From Thiolinea disciformis DSM 14473 (GTDB lineage: Bacteria > Pseudomonadota > Gammaproteobacteria > Thiotrichales > Thiotrichaceae): DNA of 64,000 nucleotides. Of this stretch, positions 1-10,224 are shown one piece after another. The translations under genes and the position numbers were made by a program. The stretch is taken from assembly GCF_000371925.1 (NCBI RefSeq), contig NZ_AQVE01000014.1:33134-97133 (forward strand). The letters are read 5' to 3'. A model generated the notes under the pieces. It was given only the letters and a program-made list of their open reading frames with translations, ran no database searches and was not told the origin of the DNA. Numbering within the stretch: the first letter of the stretch is position 1; every line of letters starts with the position of its first letter.

Positions 1-813
1 GGCAAAGGCCGCACTATAAGGTTCAATAAAAGTCTGTTGGTGGTATTCGGGTTTTTCGGCAACCACAATGCAATCCACCAAAACTGAAGGAATTTTGACT
101 TGGCGTGCATTTAAGGTATTGCGCTCGGCAATCCGTTCTACCTGTGCAATCACAATCCCACCGCTATTATGGGCTGCCAATGCAATCGCTTGCGCTTCGA
201 GGGTTAACGCTTCCCGTTCCATCGTAATATTGCCATCAGAGTCGGCGGTCGTGCCGCGAATAATGCCTACATGAATCGGGAAGGCTTTGTAAAACAGATA
301 CTCTTTGCCATCCAGTGCTAACACGCGCACCAAATCTTCCGTGGTTTTACTATTGAGCTTGCCGCCACCATAACGCGGATCAACGAAAGTCCCTAAACCT
401 ACATGCGTTAGCGTGCCGGGTTTGCCGGCGGCAATATCACGGAATAAATGGCAGATCACCCCTTGAGGTAGATTCCATGCTTCAATCTGATTATCAGCCG
501 CGAGTTTGCCCAAGCTCGGTGCTAAGCCCCAGTGCCCGCCAATCACACGCTTGAGTAAGCCTTGATGACCTAAGTGATTTAAGCCGCGTTTTTGACCATC
601 GCCTTGGCCTGCGGCATACACTAAGGTGAGATCGGTGGGGGCGTGTTCGGTGAGAAAGCGTTGTTCGAGTGCAATGGCAATATTTTCCGCAAATCCAATT
701 CCAATAAAGCCGCTGGTAGCAATGGTATCATTGGCTTTAATGAGGCTCACGGCTTGGTGAGCACTCATGATTTTGGATGGACTGCTAACGGCTGGCGCGT
801 TATCAGTACGCAT
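1..813 (-). CDS. acyl-CoA:acetate/3-ketoacid CoA-transferase, partial (YdiF-like)
   Basis: I translated this minus-strand frame by hand: it is open from an ATG at 813 to the window edge (271 codons, no stop), so the C-terminal part lies outside. It matches the fused alpha/beta CoA-transferases (YdiF / propionate CoA-transferase type), which move CoA between acetate or acetyl-CoA and short-chain acyl or 3-keto acids. Family landmarks seen: an early [12 protein letters not shown] glycine-rich stretch, [12 protein letters not shown], then [13 protein letters not shown] and [10 protein letters not shown]. It starts 12 bp after the permease stop with AGGGG seven bases before the ATG; a second in-frame ATG at 816 is possible. 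It shares the permease's sigma-54 promoter. I infer activation of imported 3-hydroxybutyrate-derived acetoacetate or a similar acid; the exact substrate cannot be read. Confidence 0.85.
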   Translation of the reverse strand, partial: MRTDNAPAVSSPSKIMSAHQAVSLIKANDTIATSGFIGIGFAENIAIALEQRFLTEHAPTDLTLVYAAGQGDGQKRGLNHLGHQGLLKRVIGGHWGLAPSLGKLAADNQIEAWNLPQGVICHLFRDIAAGKPGTLTHVGLGTFVDPRYGGGKLNSKTTEDLVRVLALDGKEYLFYKAFPIHVGIIRGTTADSDGNITMEREALTLEAQAIALAAHNSGGIVIAQVERIAERNTLNARQVKIPSVLVDCIVVAEKPEYHQQTFIEPYSAAFA

Positions 814-825
814 CATTAGACCCCT

Positions 826-2223
826 TTAGACTAAGCCTGTCATATAGAAAACCGCTATGATGACAAATACCGCAAGAGTTTTGATACACGTAATCGCGAA
901 AATATCTTTGTAGGATTGCTTGTGCGTTAAGCCTGTCACAGCTAATAAGGTAATAACCGCACCATTGTGGGGGAGGGTATCCATACCACCTGAGGCCATA
1001 GATGCTACACGGTGGAAGACTTCCAGTGGAATACCTGCGGCATTAGCATTGGCAATAAAGGTATCAGCCATCGCGGCTAAGGCTATGCCCATTCCACCTG
1101 ATGCTGAACCTGTAATACCCGCCAGTGTCGTGACAGTAATCGCTTCATTGATTAGAGGATTCGGAATGGCGGTTAAAGCATTGGCAATCACTGAGAAGCC
1201 ACTTAAGGCGGCAATCACCGCACCAAAACCATATTCAGACGCGGTATTCATGGTGGCTAATAAAGCGCCTGCAATCGCGGCTTTTGAACCTTCGGCAAAT
1301 TTGCTAATGACAGTTCTACCCGCAAAAATGAAGATAGTCAGAATCCCCAACAGTAAAGCGCCTTCGACTGCCCATAAGGCTTTCACAGCATCAACTTGTT
1401 GTACCACTTGCGTGGATTTGCCCACCACGGCTGAAGCAAACGCCACTTCTTTGCCGTATAAGCTGGGAATGATTAAGGTGAAAACCTTGTTCATGACGCC
1501 AACGACTACTAAAGGCAGAATCGCAATCCACGGATTAGGTAGATTGGTCGATTCAAACGGAGCTGGCTCATTTAATAAATTAGTGCCATAGCCTTCGCCA
1601 TTTCTGGCAGCTTTGCGGCGTGACCATTCTAGATAGCTCATTCCGCAAGCAAAGATAAATAAAGCACCAATAATCCCTAAGATGGGCGCCGCATAAATAT
1701 CAGTTTTGAAGAAAGTGGTCGGAATAATGTTTTGAATTTGCGGTGTGCCAGGCAGTGAGTCCATCGTGAAGGTGAATGCCCCCAAGGCAATCGTGCCCGG
1801 AATTAAGCGCTTGGGGATATTACCCTGACGGAACATTTCCGCAGCAAACGGATAAACTGCGAAAACCACGACAAACAAAGAAACGCCACCATAAGTCAAA
1901 ATGGCGCACACTAACACAATCGCCAACATAGCGCGTTCGCGACCAATCAACTTGATTACGGCAGCAACTATCGCCTGAGAGAAACCTGATAATTCGATGA
2001 CCTTGCCGAAGATCGCACCCAGAATAAACACAGGGAAATAGTTCTTAACAAACACCACCATCTTGTCCATAAACAAGCCGGTGAACATAGGTGCAACCAT
2101 GTGGGGATCAGTCAGTAACACAGCACCTAATGCAGCAATGGGTGCGAACAAGATGACACTATAGCCGCGATACGCGACAAACATGAGAAACGCAAGCGCT
2201 CCCAAGACTATGAGAAAATCCAT
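826..2223 (-). CDS. GntP-family proton symporter
   Basis: A 465-residue, almost entirely hydrophobic protein with about 12 predicted membrane helices. It belongs to the GntP family of H+ symporters, which import gluconate or other hydroxy acids across the inner membrane. The TYGGVSLFVV segment (about residues 110-120) and the SASGGMGIAL and GGMDTLPHNGA stretches in the C-terminal half are typical. AGGAG lies 8 bases before the ATG. It is the first gene after a sigma-54 promoter and 12 bp upstream of a CoA-transferase. In other proteobacteria GntP members next to CoA-transferases or 3-hydroxybutyrate dehydrogenase carry 3-hydroxybutyrate, so I infer a short-chain hydroxy/keto acid rather than gluconate. 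No gluconate kinase is nearby. Confidence 0.85.
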   Translation of the reverse strand: MDFLIVLGALAFLMFVAYRGYSVILFAPIAALGAVLLTDPHMVAPMFTGLFMDKMVVFVKNYFPVFILGAIFGKVIELSGFSQAIVAAVIKLIGRERAMLAIVLVCAILTYGGVSLFVVVFAVYPFAAEMFRQGNIPKRLIPGTIALGAFTFTMDSLPGTPQIQNIIPTTFFKTDIYAAPILGIIGALFIFACGMSYLEWSRRKAARNGEGYGTNLLNEPAPFESTNLPNPWIAILPLVVVGVMNKVFTLIIPSLYGKEVAFASAVVGKSTQVVQQVDAVKALWAVEGALLLGILTIFIFAGRTVISKFAEGSKAAIAGALLATMNTASEYGFGAVIAALSGFSVIANALTAIPNPLINEAITVTTLAGITGSASGGMGIALAAMADTFIANANAAGIPLEVFHRVASMASGGMDTLPHNGAVITLLAVTGLTHKQSYKDIFAITCIKTLAVFVIIAVFYMTGLV

Positions 2224-2282
2224 CTAACCCTCTCCTCTAAAACAGTTTGTTCTTGAGCCAAACACTCAATTGTTTGGTATTT

Positions 2283-2298
2283 AGCAAGTCGTATGCCA
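2283..2298 (-). promoter_or_regulatory. sigma-54 (-24/-12) promoter
   Basis: On the minus strand the bases read TGGCATACGACTTGCT. The GG and GC dinucleotides are exactly 10 bases apart, as in the consensus TGGCACG-N4-TTGCW. It lies 60 bp before the permease start, and the sigma-54 activator gene ends about 130 bp further upstream. It should drive the permease and CoA-transferase genes. Confidence 0.85.
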
Positions 2299-2383
2299 AA
2301 TGATAGGGGAGGTTTAAAGTATCAATTAAATCAATATATTAGTTTAATAATTATGTTTGTTTATGATTAGGGGTTTAAAAATA

Positions 2384-2425
2384 GTGTTCGCATTTCTGAA
2401 CACTACTGTTCGCGATACTGAACAG
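2384..2425. promoter_or_regulatory. paired palindromic enhancer sites (UAS) for the sigma-54 activator
   Basis: Two perfect palindromes: GTGTTC-N8-GAACAC at 2384-2403 and CTGTTC-N8-GAACAG at 2406-2425. They share the core TGTTC-N8-GAACA and their centres are 22 bp apart, two helical turns. They lie about 90-140 bp upstream of the -24/-12 promoter, a normal distance for an enhancer, and directly after the activator's stop codon. Binding by the adjacent activator is inference. Confidence 0.75.
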
Positions 2426-2426
2426 T

Positions 2427-3911
2427 CTAAGCCAAACCGTACAAGGCTAGTTTTTCATATAAAGAAGTACGCGAAATACCCAGATATTGGGCTGTTTTAA
2501 GCTTATTACCCTTGCAGGCTTCGAGTGCTTGTTGAATGCTTTGCTGCTCCATCTGTGCCATTTGTTCAGCAAGGGTTGCGGTTCTAGATATTGGCTTAAG
2601 TGGAGGAGCATTAATTGGAGTCGCTTGATTTGACGTGTTGAGTTTAGGCAGAAAGCGTTGAATATCAGCCAATTGCAAAATATAGGCATCCGACAACATA
2701 CACGCGCGTTCCAAAACATTTTGTAATTCACGCACATTGCCTTGCCAATGATGTTGTTGCAAATAGGCAAGTGCTTCAGCAGACAATTCACGTGGCGGTT
2801 CATTGTGTTTGTGACTAATGCTATCCAGCAGTGTTTCACATAGCGGCGGAATATCTTCCAAGCGTTCGCGCAACGGTGGCAAATTGAGCGGTACCACATT
2901 GAGACGGTAATATAAATCAGCACGGAATTTGCCCTCAGCGATACACTGCTCTAAATCGCGACTGGTGGCAGCAATAATCCGTACATCACTTTTCACCAAA
3001 CGATCCGATCCGAGTGCTTCGTATTCGCCTTCTTGCAAAACGCGCAGCAATTTAGCTTGCAAAGCCAATGGCATATCACCGATTTCATCTAAGAATAAAG
3101 TCCCACCTTCCGCCAGTTTAAATTTGCCCTCGCGTCCTTTACGATCGGCTCCTGTATAAGCACCCGCGACGGCACCGAAGAATTCCGCTTCCAATAAATT
3201 ATCAGGAATGGCGGCAATATTGACGGCTACAAAGGCTTGATCGGCGCGTAAACTGGCGCTGTGAATGGCTTGGGCTAATAGCTCTTTGCCTGTGCCGGTT
3301 TCGCCTTGAATTAGGATAGGTACATCGGTACGGGCGGCGCGACGTGCTTGGGTTTTCACTTCGACAAAACTAGGCGATGAACCAATCAAACTACTCATGG
3401 TGTATTTGGCGCGGCGCGCGAGGGCGAGTTGCTGGCGCGTGGCTTTAAGTTCACGGCAGATTTGATTGTAACGCGATACCACGGGGGCAAGGTGGCGCGG
3501 GTCGTCTAATAGCATGAGTCCGATGCCGCCTATGACAGTACCCTGCTCATCCCGCAAGGGGAGGCGCATAACCACGAAGGCATCATCCACACCAAAATCC
3601 ATAATGTCGAGCATGATAGGTTTGCCGGATTCGACCACTTCACGCATCAGACTATGTGGTAATAAGGTTTCTACTGGCTTACCCAGATACAGCTGCGGCT
3701 GCTTTATGCCTAAGCGCTTCGGATAGTGCTCATTCATCCACACCACACGCGCTTGACGATCCACAATAAGCGCGCCTTCGCAAACGTCGGCAAATTGCAT
3801 GAGCAATGAATGGCTAGCGATATGTAATAACTGCTTAACTTCGGGTGAAGTATCGCCCATCGCAGGTTTGGCTAACCATGGAAAGGGGGGTAATAGACTA
3901 TTCAGCATCAT
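2427..3911 (-). CDS. sigma-54-dependent transcriptional activator (PAS-AAA+-Fis)
   Basis: A 494-residue enhancer-binding protein. The N-terminal third (about residues 30-150) looks like a PAS-type sensor. The AAA+ core follows, with Walker A GETGTGKE, a GAYTGA version of the GAFTGA sigma-54 contact loop, and GGTLFLDEIGDM as Walker B. The C-terminus (from about residue 450) is a Fis-type helix-turn-helix. There is no response-regulator receiver domain, so it probably senses a small ligand directly. It lies just upstream of, and in the same orientation as, the permease/CoA-transferase operon, with its likely binding sites between them. It is probably the dedicated activator of that operon; the inducer is unknown. 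Confidence 0.9.
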   Translation of the reverse strand: MMLNSLLPPFPWLAKPAMGDTSPEVKQLLHIASHSLLMQFADVCEGALIVDRQARVVWMNEHYPKRLGIKQPQLYLGKPVETLLPHSLMREVVESGKPIMLDIMDFGVDDAFVVMRLPLRDEQGTVIGGIGLMLLDDPRHLAPVVSRYNQICRELKATRQQLALARRAKYTMSSLIGSSPSFVEVKTQARRAARTDVPILIQGETGTGKELLAQAIHSASLRADQAFVAVNIAAIPDNLLEAEFFGAVAGAYTGADRKGREGKFKLAEGGTLFLDEIGDMPLALQAKLLRVLQEGEYEALGSDRLVKSDVRIIAATSRDLEQCIAEGKFRADLYYRLNVVPLNLPPLRERLEDIPPLCETLLDSISHKHNEPPRELSAEALAYLQQHHWQGNVRELQNVLERACMLSDAYILQLADIQRFLPKLNTSNQATPINAPPLKPISRTATLAEQMAQMEQQSIQQALEACKGNKLKTAQYLGISRTSLYEKLALYGLA

Positions 3912-4056
3912 TTCTCGTCCTCTTAGTCCTAACCATACCCGAAATTTAACGTATCACACAATCCAAACCTTATCAGACCTGCTAAGCTTGAAACACCTAA
4001 CAAATCAAAATACAGTTAGGCGACTTATTACAACAAACTCTGTTTGAGGGGCTATC

Positions 4057-4443
4057 ATGTTTAAATTCGTATCAACCCTGCTTATTACGGGATTAAGTCT
4101 TAGTTTGATGGGCTGCAATACCAATCCACCCGCTGTAGAGAATACGACGGAGAAGGCGCCTGAATACGCTTTTACCGCGATGGTTAGCGAGGCGAATTTG
4201 ATTGATCTGGGTCGCGGTGCATCGACCGGTAGAATGCCTGCAACACGCTATAGCGCGATTGTACAATATGTTTCTTTGGGGAAGGACCTTAAGCCGGGGC
4301 AAGATATTCTCATTGAGCTAGCGGATAAGCAAACAAGCCCCTCAGTAAAAAATACCTGCCATTTTAAAGCGCCGCATAAACATCCTGCATTTGCGGGCAA
4401 AGTGCTAATTCTGGATGCAGAAGTGATAAGTTGTAATCCCTAA
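4057..4443 (+). CDS. small hypothetical lipoprotein
   Basis: A 128-residue protein with a signal sequence ending in a clear lipobox (LSLMGC, cysteine near residue 20), so it is predicted to be lipidated and membrane-anchored. The mature part is about 108 residues with two further cysteines (one in NTCHFK, one near the end) that could form a disulfide. I recognise no domain. A weak GAGGGG lies before the start. It stands alone between the divergent activator gene and the EamA gene. The call rests on the lipobox and on coding-like composition. Confidence 0.7.
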   Translation: MFKFVSTLLITGLSLSLMGCNTNPPAVENTTEKAPEYAFTAMVSEANLIDLGRGASTGRMPATRYSAIVQYVSLGKDLKPGQDILIELADKQTSPSVKNTCHFKAPHKHPAFAGKVLILDAEVISCNP

Positions 4444-4586
4444 TACACTAATTCTAAGTCCTCATTCCAAGCTAACACCTATTGCGTGTTTCAGGGGGAT
4501 GGCAGATTATCGTCACAGAAGGGAAGCTTGCTAAATCCCAATCTCTCCCACAGCCTTAGACGATAACGACAACAGGAACTCACTTC

Positions 4587-5492
4587 ATGAATTTCCGTTA
4601 TTTTTTGGAATTAGTTGGTCTTGCTGCCTTATGGGGCGCGTCGTTTTTATTTATGCGTATTGCGGTTCCTGAGTTTGGTCCTATTTGGCTTAGTGCTATT
4701 CGTGTGCTAATAGCAGGTTTAGTGTTATTACCTATTCTGATTTATCAAGGTTTCTTGGCAGATTTACGCAAAACTATCTTTCCAGTTTTATTGCTGGGCG
4801 GGATTAATTCAGCCTTGCCTTTTTTAGGTTTTGCTTTTGCGACAACTTTTCTAACTGGCGGCTTTACTTCTATTCTAAATGCTACTGCGCCGCTATTTGG
4901 TGTGTTATTAGTCATTATAAGTGGCAATATTAAAACCTTAAGCCGTGCGCAAATGGTCGGTTTTTTGGTTGGTTTTCTAGGCGTAGCTATTTTAATTGGT
5001 TTGCGCCCTATGCAGATTACGACACATTTTTGGCTTGCGGTAGCTGCTGGATTAAGTGGCGCATTGCTTTATGCGATTTCTGCTAATTTTATCAAGCTAA
5101 AGTTGACTGGTGTCCCATCAATGGTCATTGCTGCAGGCAGCCAAATCAGCGCTAGTTTGTGGCTATTGCCGTTATTGCCCTTTAAAGTACCTGCTGCTTT
5201 TCCATCACTCAAAGCGATTCTTGCTTTATTCGCCTTGGCTTTATTTTCAACCGCGCTCGCTTATTTAATCTACTTTCGTTTAATTCGCCTAGTGGGTGCA
5301 ACCCGTAGTTTAACCGTCACTTATCTGATTCCAGCCTTTGCTATGCTATGGGGTGCATTGATCCTACATGAGCCAGTGACCGGTGGAATGGTGTTTGGTT
5401 GTGGTGTTATTTTACTGGGGACGGCTTTGGCAAATGGTTTATTTAATAAGGCTAGTTTTGTTAAAGCGCAGAACGGTTTGACGGCTAAATAA
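4587..5492 (+). CDS. EamA/DMT-family transporter
   Basis: A 301-residue membrane protein with about ten predicted helices in two repeated EamA halves. The first half begins with GLAALWGASFLFMRIA, the usual DMT start; the second contains ALAYLIYFRLIRLVGA and the PAFAMLWGALILHEPVT stretch typical of the family. Members export amino acids or other metabolites by drug/metabolite exchange. The substrate cannot be inferred. It has no obvious operon partner; AACAGGAACTCACTTC before the ATG supplies a Shine-Dalgarno. Confidence 0.85.
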   Translation: MNFRYFLELVGLAALWGASFLFMRIAVPEFGPIWLSAIRVLIAGLVLLPILIYQGFLADLRKTIFPVLLLGGINSALPFLGFAFATTFLTGGFTSILNATAPLFGVLLVIISGNIKTLSRAQMVGFLVGFLGVAILIGLRPMQITTHFWLAVAAGLSGALLYAISANFIKLKLTGVPSMVIAAGSQISASLWLLPLLPFKVPAAFPSLKAILALFALALFSTALAYLIYFRLIRLVGATRSLTVTYLIPAFAMLWGALILHEPVTGGMVFGCGVILLGTALANGLFNKASFVKAQNGLTAK

Positions 5493-5589
5493 GTTTATTA
5501 TTAGTGGTGCTGATAGTAGCGAAATGAGGAATCAACGCTTTGAGAAGTTAGGCGTAGTTAGCGTAGGACAGCGTCATGATTTTTACAGA

Positions 5590-5622
5590 CTAAAAGAAAT
5601 AGGAAGCCAATTGGCTTCCTAT
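5590..5622 (-). terminator. rho-independent terminator after aldehyde dehydrogenase
   Basis: Hairpin ATAGGAAGCC-aatt-GGCTTCCTAT at 5599-5622, a perfect 10-bp stem. On the minus strand it is followed by TTTCTTTTAG. It sits 27 bp beyond the dehydrogenase stop codon. It could also stop readthrough from the convergent EamA gene, though the plus-strand tail is less T-rich. Confidence 0.75.
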
Positions 5623-5648
5623 AAACACGAGGAGGAAAGAAAGTCCTT

Positions 5649-7169
5649 TTAGAAAAAGCCCAATGGATTGATGTCGTAGCTTACTAATAGGTTTTTGGTT
5701 TGTTGATAGTGATCCAGCATCATCTTGTGGGTTTCGCGGCCTACGCCAGACTTTTTATAACCACCAAAGGCTGCATGGGCTGGGTATAAGTGGTAGCAGT
5801 TCGTCCACACACGACCCGCTTGGATACCGCGACCCATCCGATAGGATTTGTTGATGTCTCGCGTCCACACGCCAGCACCGAGGCCGAACTCTGTGTCATT
5901 CGCAATCGCTAAGGCTTCGGCTTCATCTTTGAAGGTGGCAACTGATACGACAGGGCCGAAAATTTCCTCTTGGAATACGCGCATATTGTTGGTGCCTTTT
6001 AACAAGGTCGGCTTAATGTAGAAGCCACCTTGGTAATCGCCCTCTAGCTTTTCAACCTCGCCACCAATCAAGACTTGTGCGCCTTCTTTCTTACCAATAT
6101 CGATGTAGCTGAGAATCTTCTCGAACTGCTCTTGTGAAGCTTGTGCGCCCACCATGACTTCAGTGTCTAATGGATTGCCACGTTTAATCTTTGCTGCACG
6201 TTCAGCCACCATGCCAATGAATTTTTCATAGATCGATTCTTGGATCAGTAAGCGTGATGGACAGGTACAAACCTCACCTTGGTTGAAGAAGGCTAACACG
6301 GCACCTTCCACTGCTTTGCTGACGAACGCATCTTCTTGATCTAATACATCCGCAAAGAAGATATTCGGTGATTTACCGCCTAATTCCACGGTGGATGGAA
6401 TGATATTGTCCGCTGCATATTTCATGATCAGCGAACCAACCGGCGTAGAACCCGTGAAAGCGATTTTTGCGATACGTGTATTAGTGGCTAATGCTTTACC
6501 AGCCTCTGCACCGAAACCATTTACGATATTCAATACACCAGCAGGCAGTAAGTCGCCGATGATTTCAGCAAATAATAGAATCGAGGCAGGGGTCTGCTCG
6601 GCTGGTTTTAACACCACACAGTTACCAGCGGCTAAGGCAGGCGCTAGTTTCCAAGCCGCCATCAATAATGGGAAATTCCATGGAATGATTTGCCCTACCA
6701 CGCCCAATGGCTCATGGAATTGATAAGAAACGGTATTTTCGTCAAGCTCACCCATTGTGCCTTCTTGAGCACGGATGCAACCTGCGAAATAACGGAAATG
6801 ATCAGCCACCAATGGCACATCTGCATTCAGGGTTTCACGTACTGCTTTACCATTATCCCAAGTTTCGGCAACCGCTAATTTTTCTAAATTTGCTTCAACG
6901 CGATCCGCGATTTTCAGCAGAATATTGGAGCGTGCGGTGACAGAGGTTTTGCCCCAAGCATCTTTGGCAGCATGCGCCGCATCTAAAGCTAATTCAATGT
7001 CTTCCGCGCTAGAGCGCGGAATTTTGGTGAAGGCTTTGCCATTAACGGGGGAAATATTGTCAAAATATTCACCTTTTACCGGTGCAACCCATTTGCCACC
7101 AATAAAGTTTTCATACTGTGATTTAAAGTTGACGACTGCGCCGTCTGTATTGGGATTGGCGTATTGCAT
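5649..7169 (-). CDS. NAD-dependent aldehyde dehydrogenase (ExaC/AcoD/AldB type)
   Basis: A 506-residue aldehyde dehydrogenase, full length for the acetaldehyde-oxidising subgroup. It shows the oxyanion-hole region [14 protein letters not shown], the NAD-binding FTGSTPVG motif, [12 protein letters not shown] with the general-base glutamate, and [13 protein letters not shown] with the catalytic cysteine; the C-terminus ends in the expected [12 protein letters not shown] region. It oxidises aldehydes to acids in the cytoplasm using NAD+. AGGAG lies 8 bases before the ATG. It is monocistronic, followed by a terminator. In relatives it is often sigma-54 controlled, but I found no such promoter on this strand upstream. 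Confidence 0.92.
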   Translation of the reverse strand: MQYANPNTDGAVVNFKSQYENFIGGKWVAPVKGEYFDNISPVNGKAFTKIPRSSAEDIELALDAAHAAKDAWGKTSVTARSNILLKIADRVEANLEKLAVAETWDNGKAVRETLNADVPLVADHFRYFAGCIRAQEGTMGELDENTVSYQFHEPLGVVGQIIPWNFPLLMAAWKLAPALAAGNCVVLKPAEQTPASILLFAEIIGDLLPAGVLNIVNGFGAEAGKALATNTRIAKIAFTGSTPVGSLIMKYAADNIIPSTVELGGKSPNIFFADVLDQEDAFVSKAVEGAVLAFFNQGEVCTCPSRLLIQESIYEKFIGMVAERAAKIKRGNPLDTEVMVGAQASQEQFEKILSYIDIGKKEGAQVLIGGEVEKLEGDYQGGFYIKPTLLKGTNNMRVFQEEIFGPVVSVATFKDEAEALAIANDTEFGLGAGVWTRDINKSYRMGRGIQAGRVWTNCYHLYPAHAAFGGYKKSGVGRETHKMMLDHYQQTKNLLVSYDINPLGFF

Positions 7170-7485
7170 CCTCGAATCTCCTCTTGCATAACCAAATTTT
7201 GAAGGGCATCAGGCGAATGCCTTGCCTTGGTATAGGAGACTAATGCAAAAAGGTTGGTTAAAGGTTGCTTAAAAGAAGATTTTATATTAATAAGCAATGT
7301 GAAGCTTGGTTGATAGCGCTATTGTTTAGAATGACAGTTGTAAAATGATTTATTGATGGCACGACAACTGCTTGGTCGCCTCGCTAACTTTTTGCAGCTT
7401 TGGCGAGTGCAGATAAAATTATGTTGGAAAGCGCTGATTATTTGGGAATGCAGGTGGTTTCTTTTGTCCCTCCGTAACTGTGACA
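7170..7485. other. intergenic region between aldehyde dehydrogenase and clpB
   Basis: About 320 bp without a convincing protein gene on either strand. It must hold the minus-strand promoter of the dehydrogenase, for which I see no strong consensus. On the plus strand it contains a near-consensus sigma-54 promoter at 7357-7372 (entered separately) with no plus-strand gene downstream. Confidence 0.5.
7357..7372 (+). promoter_or_regulatory. candidate orphan sigma-54 promoter
   Basis: The plus strand reads TGGCACGACAACTGCT. TGGCACG matches the -24 consensus exactly, the GG and GC are 10 bases apart, and the -12 box CTGCT differs from TTGCT by one base. Transcription would start near 7383. No plus-strand protein gene follows; the next strong feature is the hairpin at 7486-7516. 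It could drive a small RNA, or be chance. Confidence 0.45.
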
Positions 7486-7516
7486 AAGAGGTTGTTGTTT
7501 GAAACAATAACCTCTT
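7486..7516 (-). terminator. hairpin terminator after clpB
   Basis: A 15-nt inverted repeat, AAGAGGTTGTTGTTT paired with AAACAATAACCTCTT around one central base, with a single G-U pair. It lies 20 bp beyond the clpB stop on the minus strand and is followed there by TTTGTC. The T-tract is short, so termination strength is uncertain. Confidence 0.6.
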
Positions 7517-7535
7517 GCAAGTAGTGAGACAGTGG

Positions 7536-10133
7536 TTACTTACTTACCGTCTCATTAAATACTAGATGTTCATCCTTCACATCCACTTTAATCGTTTCAC
7601 CCGGCATAAAATGGCCTGCGAGAATTTCTTGCGCTAAGGGGTTTTCGACCTGATTTTGAATGGCTCGCTTCAGAGGACGAGCGCCATACACAGGGTCAAA
7701 GCCCACTTCCGCAATCATATCCATCGCAGCATCACTAAACTCAATATTCAACTCACGTACCGCCAAACGCTTACGCAAGCTATTTAATTGAATGTCCGCA
7801 ATCTTGCGAATTTCTGCTTTATCTAATGGATGGAACACGACCACTTCGTCAATCCGATTAATGAATTCAGGGCGGAAATGCGTACCGACCACTTCCATCA
7901 CTGCGGCTTTCATCTTGTCGTAATTGTCTTCGCCTGCCATATCCTGAATCAGATGCGAGCCAAGATTCGAGGTCATAACAATCACGGTATTGCGGAAATC
8001 AACCGTGCGTCCTTGTCCATCAGTTAAGCGTCCATCATCCAAGACTTGTAGCAGTACGTTGAATACATCGGGATGTGCTTTCTCGACTTCATCCAATAAA
8101 ATCACAGAATAAGGCCGACGGCGCACAGCCTCAGTCAAATACCCACCCTCTTCGTAGCCCACATATCCTGGAGGTGCACCAATTAAGCGTGCCACGGAAT
8201 GCTTCTCCATGAACTCCGACATATCAATGCGCACCATGGCATCATCATTATCAAATAAGAAGGTCGCTAAGGCTTTAGTCAGCTCGGTCTTACCGACCCC
8301 AGTAGGACCCAAGAAAAGAAACGAGCCACTCGGACGTTTCGGATCAGACAAGCCAGCCCGTGCGCGCCGAATCGCGTTGGAAACCGCTACCATGGCCTCT
8401 TCCTGACCAATTACCCGCTTACGTAATTCATCTTCCATGCGCAATAATTTGTCACGCTCAGATTCGAGCATTTTGCTCACTGGAATCCCCGTCCAACGTG
8501 CCACAATCTCCGCGATTTCGTCTTCCGTTACTCGATTACGCACGAGCTTAGGTTGCTCGCTAGTAGCACCCGCTGCGGTATCGGCTTGCTTTAATTGCGC
8601 TTCTAATTCAGGAATACGCCCGTATTGCAATTCCGCCATGCGCTGCAAATTACCTGCACGTTTCGCTGTATCAAACTCAATACGCGCTTGATCCAATTCT
8701 TCCTTAATGTGTGCTGTGCCTTGCATAGCGGCTTTTTCAGCCTTCCAAATCTCGCCTAAGTCCGCAGACTCCTTTTCTAAGCGCGTAATTTCTTCCTGCA
8801 AATTATTCAGGCGCTTCACAGAAGCATCGTCTTTTTCCTTTTTCAGTGCTTCGCGTTCAATTTTCAATTGAATCAAACGCCGATCCAGAATATCCAAAGC
8901 CTCTGGTTTTGAATCAATTTCAATGCGAATGCGTGATGCAGCCTCATCAATCAAGTCAATGGCTTTATCTGGCAAATTACGATCCGTAATATAACGATGC
9001 GACAAAGTCGCCGCCGCGACTAAAGCTGGGTCAGTAATTTCTACCCCATGATGCACTTCGTACTTTTCTTGCAGGCCGCGCAAAATCGCAATGGTATCCT
9101 CCACACTCGGCTCATCCACCAAGACTTTTTGGAAACGACGCTCTAACGCAGCATCTTTCTCAATATATTGGCGATACTCATCTAGGGTGGTCGCGCCCAC
9201 ACAATGTAATTCACCACGAGCTAGCGCAGGTTTGAGCATATTACCTGCATCCATCGCACCATCCGCTTTACCCGCACCAACCAGCGTATGAATCTCGTCA
9301 ATGAATAGAATGGTATTGCCATCGGTTTTGGCGATGTCATTCAAGACTGCTTTTAAACGCTCTTCGAAATCGCCACGGAATTTTGCACCGGCTAATAAAG
9401 CACCTAAATCTAGCGACAATAAACGCTTGCCTTTAATGCCTTCTGGCACTTCACCATTCACAATCCGCTGCGCTAAACCTTCGACTAACGCAGTTTTACC
9501 CACCCCAGGCTCACCGATGACCACCGGATTATTCTTGGTACGACGTTGCAGAATTTGCACCATGCGGCGAATTTCTTCATCACGCCCAATAATAGGGTCA
9601 ATTTTGCCTTGCTCCGCACGCTCGGTAATATCAATCGTATATTTCTGCAAGGCTTGGCGTTGATCTTCGGCGTTTGGGTCATTTACGGTTTGCCCACCAC
9701 GCATAGTTTCAATGGCTTTTTCGATTGCACCTTTGGTAGCACCCGTTTCACGCAATAAATTGCCTAAAGTGCCTTTGTCTTCTAACGCAGCCAGCACAAA
9801 TAACTCAGAAGTAATGTATTGATCTTTACGCTGCTGAGCGATTTTATCCGTCACATTTAGCATACGGGCTAAATCATTAGAAATTTGGACGTTTCCAGCA
9901 TCCCCACCAGTGACACTGGGTAGACGCTCTAATTCTTGGCCTAATTTGGAACGGAGTTGATTAACATTGACATCTGCCTTGGTTAATAAACCACGAATTG
10001 AACCACCATCCTGATCTAATAATGCGGTCATTAAATGGATGGGTTCAATGAATTGTTGATCACGCCCCAACGCCAAGGACTGTGCATCCTGTAGGGCGAG
10101 CTGAAATTTGCTGGTCAGTTTATCCATTCTCAT
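7536..10133 (-). CDS. clpB: ClpB disaggregase chaperone
   Basis: An 865-residue Hsp100 ATPase that pulls polypeptides out of aggregates together with DnaK in the cytoplasm. Domains in order: ClpN (two repeats, about 1-150), AAA-1 with Walker [11 protein letters not shown] (about 203), the coiled-coil middle domain (about 410-520), AAA-2 with [10 protein letters not shown] (about 605), and the ClpB D2 small domain. Length matches the family. The [10 protein letters not shown] start agrees with relatives, with GAGG 10 bases before the ATG. A sigma-32 promoter lies about 90 bp upstream, so it is heat-shock induced. Confidence 0.98.
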   Translation of the reverse strand: MRMDKLTSKFQLALQDAQSLALGRDQQFIEPIHLMTALLDQDGGSIRGLLTKADVNVNQLRSKLGQELERLPSVTGGDAGNVQISNDLARMLNVTDKIAQQRKDQYITSELFVLAALEDKGTLGNLLRETGATKGAIEKAIETMRGGQTVNDPNAEDQRQALQKYTIDITERAEQGKIDPIIGRDEEIRRMVQILQRRTKNNPVVIGEPGVGKTALVEGLAQRIVNGEVPEGIKGKRLLSLDLGALLAGAKFRGDFEERLKAVLNDIAKTDGNTILFIDEIHTLVGAGKADGAMDAGNMLKPALARGELHCVGATTLDEYRQYIEKDAALERRFQKVLVDEPSVEDTIAILRGLQEKYEVHHGVEITDPALVAAATLSHRYITDRNLPDKAIDLIDEAASRIRIEIDSKPEALDILDRRLIQLKIEREALKKEKDDASVKRLNNLQEEITRLEKESADLGEIWKAEKAAMQGTAHIKEELDQARIEFDTAKRAGNLQRMAELQYGRIPELEAQLKQADTAAGATSEQPKLVRNRVTEDEIAEIVARWTGIPVSKMLESERDKLLRMEDELRKRVIGQEEAMVAVSNAIRRARAGLSDPKRPSGSFLFLGPTGVGKTELTKALATFLFDNDDAMVRIDMSEFMEKHSVARLIGAPPGYVGYEEGGYLTEAVRRRPYSVILLDEVEKAHPDVFNVLLQVLDDGRLTDGQGRTVDFRNTVIVMTSNLGSHLIQDMAGEDNYDKMKAAVMEVVGTHFRPEFINRIDEVVVFHPLDKAEIRKIADIQLNSLRKRLAVRELNIEFSDAAMDMIAEVGFDPVYGARPLKRAIQNQVENPLAQEILAGHFMPGETIKVDVKDEHLVFNETVSK

Positions 10134-10224
10134 GTGGATAGTACCTCATTAAAGTTGTTTTGATTTTGAGTAACTTTAGGCCAAAAACTGGCGGGTGTCG
10201 GCTAAACACCTTCGATAAGTAGGG

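Noticed and set aside
920..1591. A 223-codon plus-strand open frame opposite the GntP permease
   Set aside because: It lies wholly within the permease on the opposite strand, has low-complexity Ala/Ile/Lys/Thr composition typical of an antisense shadow, and no ribosome site.
2447..2923. A 158-codon minus-strand frame inside the sigma-54 activator
   Set aside because: Same strand but another frame of a gene with clear AAA+ and Fis motifs; its composition (many Cys, Trp, Asn) is not protein-like.
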